A stretch of DNA of 64,000 bases. Origin: Meandrina meandrites (taxonomy: Eukaryota; Cnidaria; Anthozoa; Scleractinia; Meandrinidae). The stretch covers positions 10,900,340 to 10,964,339 of the forward strand of contig OY855915.1 in assembly GCA_963693305.1 (NCBI GenBank), given 5' to 3'. Positions 23,053-33,676 of this stretch are shown here, in pieces. Below the pieces are notes generated by a model. The model saw only the letters and a program-made list of their open reading frames with translations, made no database searches and was not told where the DNA came from. A program made the position numbers and the translations under genes. The first letter of the stretch is position 1. Each line of letters opens with the position of its first letter.

Positions 23053-23585
23053 TAGGGATAATTATATATAAAAAAACTTAATTAATGAGTGGGAGGTCGG
23101 GAACCAGATATGTTTAAGTCGGAGTAGGTAGGTTTCTTCACGGCTTTTATTGCTATTGTTATTGTTTATCATTTGCCGAGTTTGAACATGTTTTATTTTC
23201 AATTTCAGCGCACGCAAGCTACATTGGTTTGTTGATACTACATTCTGTTCTCGAAATAATCTTAACTATCGCTCATTTTGAATTCAAAGCTGTGAAATCA
23301 ATAGCGTGGCAGTCGCCATGCGGTACGCTTTTCTACTAAAATTGGCTTTTCTTGGCTTTTTCCGGCCCAATCAGGTCGAGGCGAACGGCCCTCATACGGA
23401 ATCTTTTTCGTGAGGTGTTCCAAGCAAATTGCGTGCGGGACAGTACGGGTCATAAAATAAATAAAATTTCACTTTGAGTGGTTAACTCAAAATCTCACAA
23501 GGGAACAAGTCAGATATTAAGTGTAACACAAAAAGAGAAAATTCATACCTACACGCGACTATGTATTATTTTGTATATTTTCCAG

Positions 23586-23729
23586 GAAAACGGCGTCTGA
23601 ATGACCGCAATAATTTTGGTTCAAACGTGCAGCACGGTGGACGCAATGCCATCAATCAAGCAGGCGGACACATCATTGGTGGACATAATGTTAATATTGG
23701 AGGCGGTGGATTTACTGGTTTTGGATTCA
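23586..23729 (+). CDS. Repeat exon R3 (diverged, Gly-rich)
   Basis: The exon follows attttccag and ends TTCA|GTAAGA, 144 nt, phase 1-1. It encodes GKRRLNDRNNFGSNVQHG, GRNAINQAGGHIIGG, HNVNIGGGGFTGFGF. It keeps the GKR and INQAGG core but replaces the YGYRRPYY end with a Gly/Phe run. A 139-bp CACTA-ended insertion begins 7 nt downstream, so the donor may be a by-product of that insertion. Beyond the insertion the ancestral terminus GEYWG-stop survives at 23892-23909. Whether the exon is still spliced is uncertain. Copy B is at 39039. Confidence 0.6.
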
Positions 23730-23735
23730 GTAAGA

Positions 23736-23874
23736 CACTACCCCTCTGAAACCTCTATTTTCATTCGCCCGCTGTAAACACTACCTCTATTGTTATTCAG
23801 GGATAGGGGCATTGTTATAGCCTGTTATGTATTGTTTTAGGAACCAATGAAATAACTCGTTCCGAGAGGTAGTG
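23736..23874. mobile_element. 139-bp MITE with CACTACC ends, inside the 3' part of R3
   Basis: It starts CACTACCCCTCTGAAACC and ends with the reverse complement of CACTACCTCTCGGAACGAG. It separates the R3 coding body from its old GEYWG terminus. The same insertion is in copy B (39189-39327), so it predates the duplication. The 5'-CACTA ends hint at the CACTA/EnSpm group, but no 3-bp target duplication is obvious. Confidence 0.55.
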
Positions 23875-26155
23875 GGCGATCCTTTGGATTTGGTGAATAT
23901 TGGGGATAAGGAAAATTAAATATAAAAAAAACTTAATTACTGAGTGGGAGGGCCGGAAACCAGATACGTTTATGTCCGCGTGATTGATTTCAACCAGCGA
24001 TAGTTAAGATTTTTTCCGAGAGCAGAATCTAGAAACCAATGTAGCCGTTGCATGCGATAAAATTGAAAATAAAACATGTTCAAACTCGGCAAATGATAAA
24101 GAATAAGAACAGCAATAAAAGTCGTCAAAAGAACTACCGGAAGTCGCCATGTCGTAGGCCTTTCTAGTCGGGCTATTCACGGCTTTTTCCGGCCCTATCA
24201 GTTCGAGGCTTACGGCCCTCATACGGCAACTTTTTGATTTGGCTTTCTAACCAAATTGCCCGAGGAACCGTACGGGTCGTAAAATTAAAATTTCACTTTG
24301 AGTCTTCCACTCAAAATCTCACAAGTGAGAGCAGCGAACGAGTAAATGAACAAGAGAAGAGAAATTTCATATCTACAACCGACTATATATTACTTTGTGT
24401 ATTTTGTAAAACATACTTATATACATGCGAAGTTTTTGACCATTTTCTGAAGATTTCAGAAGATTCTTCGAAACTTGGTCATACCAACCTTTCATAACAT
24501 TTTACTCAAAATTACCGAGGAATAAAGACGATTTGACGAGCCTACCTATGTCGTATATCACTCAAGAGAAGAGCAATAAATTCCAATGATTCTTTCTTCA
24601 TCTTTCGCCTTACTCAGAAGTGTCTCACCTCCCCTGAAAACAAGAACAACATTCTGATGAAATCGTGCCTTAGATTATTTAAACAACAAAACGAAAGAGC
24701 ACAGTCGTTCAGAGAACTTTGACAAAAATGTTCACACATCCTGTGATTACTCCAATGATTCTTTCTTAACTGGTCGCCTTCCTTGACACTGTCTCACTGC
24801 TGTACAAAACAAGTAGAACATTTCCGATGAAATGTCCAAGTATGTAGTTGTTTTTTACGGCATTTATTGCTGCTGTTATTCTTTATCATTTGCCGAGTTT
24901 GAACATGTTTTATTTTCAATTTCATCGCATACAACTGGCTACATTGGTTTCTAAATACTACATTTTGCTCTCGGAATAATCTTAACTATCGCTCATTTTG
25001 AATTCAAAGCTGTGAAATCAATCACGCGGAAGTCGCGATACCGGACGCTTTTCTAGTCTGGCTTTTCACGGCTTTTTTCGGCCCTATCAGGTCGAGGAGT
25101 ACGGCCCTCATACGGAATCTTTTTCATATGGTTTTCCAAGCAAATTGCGTGTGGGACCGTACGGGTCATAAAGTAAATAAAATTTCCCTTTGAATGATCA
25201 ACTCAAAATCTTCCAAGTGAGCGCAGCGAACGAGTCAGATATTAAGTTGAACACGAGAGGAGAAATTTTCATACCTAAAAGCGACTATATATTATTTTGT
25301 ATATTTTGTAAACATACTTGTATACCTGCGAAGTTTTTTACCATTTCCCGAAAATTTCAAAAGATTCTTCGTAACTTAGTCATACCAACCTTTCATAACA
25401 TTTTACCGAAAATAACCGAGGAATAAGGAAGATTTGACGAGCCTTTCTTTGTCGGCGTAAATCACTCAAGAGAACAGCAATAAGTTCCAATATTTTTTTC
25501 TTCGTCTCTCGCCTTACTCCGTAGTGTCTCAATTCACCTGAAAACAAGTCGAATATTCGGATGAAATCGTTCCTTAAAAAAGATTATTTAAACAACAAAA
25601 CGAAAGAGCACAATCGTTCAGAGAAATTTGACAAAAATGTTCACACATCCGGGCAAAACTCCAATGATTCTTTCTTTATCTCTCGCCTTCCTTGACACTG
25701 TCTCACTTCTGTACAAAACAAGTAGAACATTTCCGATAAAATCGTGCTGTATGAAAGATCATTTGGACAACAAGAAAAAGAGCAGAGTCGAAGTCGTTCA
25801 GCGAAATTTGACAAGAAATCCGCACATCCGGGGTATCGAGCTTCTATAGTTTCGAGCCGTGTTCAATTACTATCTTATCTTCAAAACTGAAAAAAATATA
25901 TTACTATAATTTTAATCAAGTCTTTTGAGGTTTAAATCGCCATAGCATTAACGTCGTTTAGGCTCTGTCAGCGCTAAATTGCACAAACTGTTTACAAATA
26001 GGGCCAAAGGATGTACAACAGTACCCAGCTTCTTCAACGACTCAATTCAAAAGAAAAAGCTTATTAATTTAGTCGCTACTAGAAAAGACCATGCAAAGCA
26101 TTTGTTTATAATAAAATGCCACTTTTAATTCTATTTTAATTTGTGCTTTTTCTAG

Positions 26156-26293
26156 GAAAACGAAGTCTGAATGACCCCGATGTTTCATTTGGTTCCAATA
26201 CGCAGCACGGCGCAAAGAGTGGCATAAATCAAGCAGGGGGAAACATCAATCAAGGGCATACCGTTAATTATGGATATCGCCGTCCATATTATG
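26156..26293 (+). CDS. Repeat exon R4 (KRS variant)
   Basis: An intact 138-nt phase 1-1 module after tttttctag, with a GTGAGT donor. Diagnostic residues are Ser after GKR, Lys in HGAKSG and Asn in NINQG; the C-terminus is YGYRRPYY. Reading through the donor gives GEYWG and a stop. Copy B at 41608 is identical in protein, but its read-through form stops one codon early (TGG changed to TAG). Confidence 0.8.
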
Positions 26294-27425
26294 GTGAGTA
26301 TTGGGGATAAGGAAAATGGAACATAAAATAACACATGGGTGTGCGGAGATTGTGTACTTATTGGAAACTGGGAGGGCCGTAAACCAGGATACGTTTATGT
26401 CCGAGTATGTAGTTGTTTTTTTACGGCATTTATTGCTGTTGTTATTCTTTATCATTAGCCGAGTTTAAACATGTTTTATTTTCAATCATACCGGTGGAAT
26501 ATTTATCATATGGTTTTCCAACGAAATTGTTCACGGGACCGTAAGGGTCATTAATAAATTAAATTTCTCCTTGAGTGTTCAACTCAAAATCTTACAAAGG
26601 AGCGCAGCGAACGAGTCAGATATTAAGTTGTACACGACAGGAGAAATTTCATACCTACAAGCGATAATATTACTTTGTATATTTTGTAAACATACTTGTG
26701 TACATACGAAGTTTTTGACCATTTTCCGAAGATTTCCGTAGATTATGCGAAACCTGGTCATAACAACCCCGTCCTTTAATAACATTTTGCGGAAAACAAC
26801 CGAGGAATAAGGAAGGTTTGATGAGCCTTTCTTTGTCGCATATCACTCAAGAGAAAAGCAATAAGTTCCAATGATTCTTTCTTCGTCTCTCGCCTTACTC
26901 AGTAGTGTCTCACTTTTCCTGAAAACAGGTAGAACATTCTGATGAAATCATGCCTTAAAAAGGATAATTTAAATAACAAAACTAAGGAGCACAGTCGTTC
27001 AGAGAAATTTGACAAAAATGTTCACACATCTGGGCAAAACTCCAATGATTCTTTCTTTATCTGTCGCCTTCCTTGATACAGTCTCACTTCTGTACAAAAC
27101 AAGTAGAACACTTCCGATGAAATCGTGCTGTATAAGAGATCACTTAGACAACAAGAAAATAACAGAGGCGAAGTCGTTCAACGAAATTTGACAAGCAATA
27201 CGCATATCCGGGGTATCGGGTTTCTATAGTTTCTAGCCGTGTTCTATTACTATCTTATCTTCAAAACTGAAAAAATATATATTTCTATAATTTTAATAAA
27301 ATCTTCTGGGTTTAAATCGTCAGAGCATTAACGTCGTTTAGGCTCTGTCAAAGCTAAATTGCACAAACTGTTTACAAATAGGGCCAAAGGATGTACAACA
27401 GTACCCAGCTTCTTCAACGACTTAA

Positions 27426-29240
27426 GGTGGCTCGACTGGGTTTTTTAGGGGCAACACCGCTCAAGTTTGAGAACTAACCAGACTGTCATTAACAATGCCA
27501 TCGAAAAACGATCACCACAGCTGAATTAGGTAAAGATGAAAATTTGTTATGATCAGTGTTATTTCGACATCGGAGTTGTCATAGCAACGTCATGACGTCA
27601 TCACGTTTATCAATTTCGTTCGTATTGCTCGGCACCAGGAGATTTTTTCGGAAATCGCTCAAGGGAGCATGTACCTCCTATACCTGCCTCAACGTTGGCA
27701 AAGTTTGAACAAATTCTGTGAGAGCGTTATCGAAATTTTTGGGGATGAAGTTTCGAGGGTTATAAATACAGCAAAAAACATACTATTGAGATAATAGGGT
27801 AATATCTGAAGAAAACCTCTCTCTTTGGGGATGCAGTTTCATCTCATAGTAGTTTGATGCCATTTAAAATTGTGTATACAAAATTATGGGGATCGCCACG
27901 ACCGATTGCGAAAAAACGCATTTGATGAGCGTGCATTCAGGTGCTCTTGTTGCCACTTTTGTAAATAATCTGGTCTACACCTACAAATGTGATAATTATT
28001 TGGAAACCACTCGATGAATTTTTTTAAAAACTTGTCAATCTCGAGGTTTGTCATCAGTTTATATGGCCTGCAAGTTTCAAGGTCATTGAAAACACGTAAG
28101 GCAATAAAATCGGGGCTCCAATGTACTACTTTTTTCTCCCAGATTTTGTGTTTACAAGTGAGTGTCCTCATTATTCACGGGCATTGTATTCAACTTTCAT
28201 TTTCACGCGCACAACTCAGCAAAAAATTCATTTGCATTTTATCAGTGAGTTTAGACTTTTTTCCTGATCTGTTGTTCTACACAAAAATAGCTTTTCGTTT
28301 CCCGGAGAAAGAGACCCTCGGCATTGCTGTATTACAGTCTAACGGCGTAACAAATATTATTACAGTTTTCAAGTCATATAAGCATGTTTCCCGAACATTT
28401 TTAGAAAGCAGTTGAGCGTTCTGTTTAATGCAAACGAATTTTTTGCTGAGTTGTGCACGTGGACATGAAAGTAAAAAACAATACACGTGAATAATGAGGA
28501 CACTCACTTGTAAACACAAAATCTGCGAGAGAAAAGTAGTACATTGGAGCCCCGATTTTATTGTCTTAAATGTTTTCAATGACCTTGAAACTTGCAAGCC
28601 ATATAAACTGATGACAAACCTCGAGATTGACAAGTTTTTAAAAAAATTCATCGAGTGGTTTCCAAATAATTATCACATTTGTAGGTGTAGACCAAATTAT
28701 TTACAAAAGTGGCAACAAGAGCACCTGAATGCACGCTCATCAAATGCGTTTTTTCGCAATCGGTCGTGGCGATCCCCATAATTTTGTATACACAATTTTA
28801 AATGGCATCAAACTACTATGAGATGAAACTGCATCCCCAAAGAGAGAGGTTTTCTTCAGATATTACCCTATTATCTCAATAGTATGTTTTTTGCTGTATT
28901 TATAACCCTCGAAACTTCATCCCCAAAAATTTCGATAACGCTCTCACAGAATTTGTTCAAACTTTGCCAACGTTGAGGCAGGTATAGGAGGTACATGCTC
29001 CCTTGAGCGATTTCCGAAAAAATCTCCTGGTGCCGAGCAATACGAACGAAATTGATAAACGTGATGACGTCATGACGTTGCTATGACAACTCCGATGTCG
29101 AAATAACACTGGTCATAACAAATTTTCATCTTTACCTAATTCAGCTGTGGTGATCGTTTTTCGATGGCATTGTTAATGACAGTCTGGTTAGTTCTCAAAC
29201 TTGAGCGGTGTTGCCCCTAAAAAAACCCAGTCGAGCCACC
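27426..29240. mobile_element. 1.8-kb TTAA-flanked palindromic element (copy A)
   Basis: TTAA flanks it at 27422-27425 and 29241-29244. The related introns (for example near 29946 and 31180) read ttcaacgactcaattcac without the insert, giving the empty site. The ends are GGTGGCTCGACTGGG and its reverse complement. Arms of about 810 bp (27426-28234 and 28428-29240) are nearly identical around a spacer of about 190 bp. No transposase was found. Each arm carries the same 95-codon frame. The whole element lies in the intron 115 nt upstream of exon R5. TTAA duplication suggests piggyBac-type mobilisation. Confidence 0.85.
28494..28781 (+). other. 95-codon ORF in the palindrome arm (mirrored at 27884-28171, minus)
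   Basis: The frame starts ATGAGGACACTC and contains KKFIEWFPNNYHICRCRP and YLQKWQQEHLNARSS. It is present in both arms of the palindrome and in both duplication copies (43336-43623 minus and 43946-44233 plus), with only a few substitutions. It may be a fragment of a transposon or captured host gene. No domain was recognised. Because the arms are nearly identical, conservation alone does not show selection. Confidence 0.25.
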
Positions 29241-29354
29241 TTAATTCACAAGAAAAAGCTTATTAATTTAGTCGCTACTAGTAAACACCATGCAAAGCAT
29301 TTGTTTATAATAAAATGCCACTTTTAATTCTATTTTAATTTGTGCTTTTTCTAG

Positions 29355-29492
29355 GAAAACGAAATCTGAATGACCCCGATGTTTCATTTGGTTCGAATAC
29401 GCAGCACGGCGCAAACAGTGGCATAAATCAAGCAGGGGGAAACATCAATCAAGGGCATACCGTTAATTATGGATATCGCCGTCCATATTATG
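29355..29492 (+). CDS. Repeat exon R5 (KRN variant, deletion just downstream)
   Basis: This is an intact 46-residue module with Asn after GKR, HGANSG and NINQG. The donor GTGAGT is intact, but a deletion of roughly 0.5 kb starts a few bases into the intron. It joins gtgagtat directly to a later part of the unit (cgtatatcactcaagag). The read-through form is therefore GEYIVYHSREQQ-stop instead of GEYWG. The same junction is in copy B (44807), so the deletion preceded the duplication. Confidence 0.8.
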
Positions 29493-30062
29493 GTGAGTAT
29501 ATCGTATATCACTCAAGAGAACAGCAATAAATTCCAATGATTCTTTCTTCATCTCTCGCCTTGCTCAGTAGTGTCTCACTTCACCTGAAAACAGGTAGAA
29601 CATTCTCATGAAATCGTGCTTTAAAAAAAGATCAATGTGCTGTATAAGAGATCATTTAGACAACAAAAGAAAGAGCAGAGGCGAAGTCGTTCAACGAAAT
29701 TTGACAAGCAATGCGCACATCTGGGGTATCGGGCTTCTATATCGATTCTATAGTTTCTAGCCGTGTTCAATTACTATCTTATCTTCAAAACTGAAAAAAT
29801 ATATATATTACTATAATTTTAATAAAATCTTCTGAGGTTTAAATCGTCAGAGCATTAACGTCGTTTAGGCTCTGTCAAAGCTAAATTGCACAAACTGTTT
29901 ACAAATAGGGCCAAAGGATGTACAACAGTACCCAGCTTCTTCAACGACTCAATTCACAAGAAAAAGCTTATTAATTTAGTCGCTACTAGAAAAGACCATG
30001 CAAAGCATTTGTTTATAATAAAATGCCACTTTTAATTCTATTTTAATTTGTGCTTTTTCTAG

Positions 30063-30200
30063 GAAAACGAAATCTGAATGACCCCGATGTTTCATTTGGC
30101 TCCAATACGCAGCACGGCGCAAACAGTGGCATAAATCAAGCAGGGGGAAACATCAGGCAAGGGCATACCGTTAATTATGGATATCGCCGTCCATATTATG
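30063..30200 (+). CDS. Repeat exon R6 (KRN, NIRQG variant)
   Basis: An intact 138-nt module with a strong acceptor (gctttttctag) and GTGAGT donor. It combines Asn after GKR, HGANSG and Arg in NIRQG, and carries a private synonymous change (ggc for Gly in FGS). Only about 570 bp separates it from R5. Its partner in copy B (45515) is a mosaic of R5/R6-like and R7-like sequence. Confidence 0.8.
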
Positions 30201-31298
30201 GTGAGTATTGGGGATAAGGAAAATGGAACATAAAATAACACATGGGTGTGCGGAGATTGTGTACTTATTGGAAAACTGGGAGGGCCGTAAACCAGGATAC
30301 GTTTATGTCCGAGTATGTAGTTGTTTTTTTACGGCATTTATTGCTGTTGTTATTCTTTATCATTAGCCGAGTTTGAACATGTTTTATTTTCAATCATACC
30401 GGCGGAATCTTTATCCTATGGTTTTCCAACGAAATTCTCCACGGGACCGTAAGGGTCATTGAATAAATTAAATTTTTCTTTGAGTGTTCAACTCGAAATC
30501 TTACAAATGAGCGCAGCGAACGAGTCAGATATTAGGTTGAACACGAGAGAAGAAATTTCATACCTACAGGCGACTACATATTTTGTATATTTTGTAAACA
30601 AACTTGTGTACATGCGAAGTTTTTGACCATTTTCCGAAGATTTCCGTAGATTCTTCGAAACTTGGTCATACCAACCTTTCATAACATTTTACCCAAAATA
30701 ATCGAGGAATGAGGAAGATTTGATGAGCCTTACTTTGTCGTATATCACTCAAGAGAACAGCAATAAATTCCAATGATTCTTTCTTCATCTCTCGCCTTGC
30801 TCAGTAGTGTCTCACTTCACCTGAAAACAGGTAGAACATTCTCATGACATGGTGCTGTAAAAAAAGATCAATGTGCTGTATAAGAGATCATTTAGACAAC
30901 AAAAGAAAGAGCAGAGGCGAAGTCGTTCAACGAAATTTGACAAGCAATGCGCACATCTGGGGTATCGGGCTTCTATATCGATTCTATATTTTCTAGCCGT
31001 GTTCAATTACTATCTTATCTTCAAAACTGAAAAAATATATATATTACTATAATTTTAATAAAATCTTTTGAGGTTTAAATCGTCAGAGCATTAACGTCGT
31101 TTAGGCTCTGTCAAAGCTAAATTGCACAAACTGTTTACAAATAGGGCCAAAGGATGTACAACAGTACCCAGCTTCTTCAACGACTCAATTCACAAGAAAT
31201 AGCTTATTAATTTAGTCGCTACTAGTAAAGACCATGTGAAGCATTTGTTTATAACAAAACGCCACCATTAATACTATTTTAATTTGTGCATTTTCTAG

Positions 31299-31436
31299 GA
31301 AAACGACGTCTGAATGACCCCGATGTTTCATTTGGTTCCAATACGCAGCACGGCGCAAACAGTGGCATAAATCAAGCAGGGGGAAACATCAATCAAGGGC
31401 ATACCGTTAATTATGGATATCGCCGTCCATATTATG
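31299..31436 (+). CDS. Repeat exon R7 (KRR variant)
   Basis: An intact module with Arg after the dibasic site (GKRRLNDPDV), HGANSG and NINQG. The splice sites are gcattttctag and GTGAGT, and the read-through terminus is GEYWG-stop. This unit has no separate counterpart in copy B, where about 1.24 kb including one exon is missing. It is the last exon before the Harbinger-containing junction. Confidence 0.8.
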
Positions 31437-31695
31437 GTGAGTATTGGGGATAAGGAAAATGGAATATAAAATAACACATGGGTGTGCGGAGATTGTGTAC
31501 TTATTGACAAACTGGGAGGGCCGTAAACCAGGATACGTTTATGTCCGAGTATGTAGTTGTTTTTTTACGGCATTTATTGCTGTTGTTATTCTTTATCATT
31601 TACCGAGTTTAAACATGTTTTATTTTCAATTTAATCGCATGCAACTGGCAACATTGGTTTCTAAATACTACATTCTGCTCTCGGAATAATCTTAA

Positions 31696-33291
31696 TTAGT
31701 ATATACACACTCAGTGATCTTGGCTATCCCAGCAATCTGATTGGTTCGCTATCTCGGGCTAATGCCGCATTATTCACTCGCTACCGAGTGGATAATGCAT
31801 TATCCCATAAAACAAAACAAAATGGCCGGCGTAAACTCGCGTTTCGCTAGCGTTTCAGGATCAAAACAAGAAGTTGCTAGCAACTTAAAACCGCGCTTTT
31901 ATTTTTTGCTAATTAACAGCTTTCTTTCTCAATAGTCACGGTAAAATTTAATCTGTTTGCATTGTGAGTAAAGAACTAGCAAAGTAGTCACGGGAGTATC
32001 ACAATCCGAGGTTTGCATTATCCCCGGCTATCTTTAGCTTGGGGGTTTTTCCCATGTAATGACGTAACCCCTGCACGTTAGGGCACGCTCAGTTGTTTAC
32101 TCAAACATGTATTTCATTTCCTTTTAAATCTTTGAACTTGCTTCGATGAAACAGCTAAAGAATTTCTTTTCAATTGCCTAAACCCACAAGAAATACTCGC
32201 AGAAGTGCAAATAAATTAATGACCGTCGCTTCTGCCGATATAAACTTGCAAAAAAACACACAATGCGAACAAAATGATGAAGAAACAGTGTACGTGACAA
32301 TTGACGGTTGATTTGTTGCAGTCGAAATTATGCAAACTTTGGCCAAATTCCCACGTGCCCGTCGCGTGAAGCAAGATAAAAAACTATTTAACATTCGTGA
32401 TTTGAATTGAGCCGCCTTTTGCACATTGAAATATTTTCTTCATGAATGGAATATTGAAGCGAAGAATGAAATCAAATTTCCAAAAATAAATTTATTATTC
32501 ACCCTCGATAGAAACGCTTGAGCTGTTTTGACTGCAACGACCGTCGCTTCTGGCGAAATAAACATGCCAAGTAAACACAATCTTATTTGTCACGTAGCAA
32601 AAGTGAAAGCTGCAACGTCAGCGCATTCCATGGCTGACGTAATACTTTTTTTTAGGAAATTTAATATTCCCTTTCAATCCAACGCCTTGATAAGACGAAA
32701 CGAAAAAATATTTTATACACAATTAAGAGCACAATATCCGTAACACTTTCCGTACATTGATGTTTTAACAGCTTTTGGCGAGTAAACATCACAGATTGCG
32801 TGTATTCAATATTCCCTTTGAATCAAACGCCTCGATAACCACGTTTCAAAAATTAACTCCATATTTGCTAATTAACAACTTTCTTCCTCAAAAGTCACGG
32901 TAAAGATTTATTCTTTTGTACTATGAGTAAAGTACTAGTAAAGTAGTCACGCGAGTCACACAGTCCGAGGTTTACGTTATCCCCGGCTATCTTAAGCTTG
33001 GGGTTTTTCCCTTCTAATGACGTAACCCCTGCAAGTTCGGACACGCTCAATTGTTTACTGCAGCAAATATTTCATTTTCCTTCAAATCTCTGAACTGGCT
33101 TCGATGAAACAGCCAAAGAATTTACTTCGATTGCCTAAACCCACAAAAAGTACTAGCAAAAGGGCAAACAAATTAATGACCGTCGCTTCTCCCGATATAA
33201 ACTTGCAAAGAAAACACAACGTTATTTGTCACATAGCGAAAGTGAAACCTGCAACATCAGCGCATTCCATGGCTGACGTAATACCTTTTTT
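31696..33291. mobile_element. Left part of a Helentron-like element (copy A, truncated)
   Basis: It begins TTAGTATATACACACTCAG directly after TTAA (31692-31695), interrupting the unit sequence cttaactatcgctcatttt. It contains degenerate internal repeats with the block gacgtaacccctgca (near 32061 and 33021) and two copies of a short frame, MTVAS-DIN---HNVICH and SAHSMADVIPF. It is cut off at 33291 by the segmental-duplication breakpoint. The full-length counterpart is at 46541-49945. Confidence 0.55.
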
Positions 33292-33292
33292 G

Positions 33293-33329
33293 TCTCGTGT
33301 CGTCATGACGTTGTCATGACGACACGAGA
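33293..33329. repeat. Perfect 37-bp palindrome at the duplication breakpoint
   Basis: The 17-bp arms TCTCGTGTCGTCATGAC and GTCATGACGACACGAGA flank a 3-base loop (gtt). It starts two bases after copy A stops matching copy B. Such cruciform-forming sequences are known breakage hotspots, which fits its place at the junction. Confidence 0.75.
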
Positions 33330-33676
33330 ATATGCGATGGGGAGAAGGTGCATTCCAAGGTGCATTCCATGCGCGTTTGCTTTGTGAGGTCGCGGAATTT
33401 TCCCGCCATGTCAATATTTTTCCCGCCATGTCAAGATTTGCTTTGTGAGGCCGCCGGATTTTGTGCGTGTTGTGAAAGAACAAATAATTTTTGTTTATAA
33501 GTAGGAGTTCAAAAATATTGCTGCATTGAAACTTTTTTGCTTTTCTGCTGGTTCATTGTAATCGTTTGTCGTTTGGGAGTGTTTATTATAAATGGCTTTT
33601 TAGTTGAACAGAATTGAACTTTAATTTAAGGGAAAATCACGGCGTAGAATGTAAAGCAGTGAAAGAGATGTATTAG

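Larger units (their letters stand above)
21567..33291. repeat. Segmental duplication, copy A
   Basis: This 11.7-kb segment matches 37030-48065 in direct orientation at very high identity by eye, with an offset of 15463 then 15452-15453 bp over the first 9 kb. It contains repeat exons at 21941, 23586, 26156, 29355, 30063 and 31299, a degenerate exon at 22890, and a 1.8-kb palindrome. It ends abruptly inside a transposon-like repeat at 33291, directly against a 37-bp perfect palindrome. It differs from copy B by one extra exon unit, lack of the 622-bp TTAA element, and a few small indels. Confidence 0.9.

Noticed and set aside
24004..24222. Short frames inside the intron repeat units (for example 24234-24497, 25190-25426, 26579-26785, 30488-30682)
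   Set aside because: They recur because the intron units are duplicated; starts are often non-ATG, frames differ between units and no splice or domain evidence exists.
27884..28171. Independent minus-strand gene in the palindrome
   Set aside because: It is the mirror image of the frame at 28494-28781 in the other arm; counted once as part of the element.
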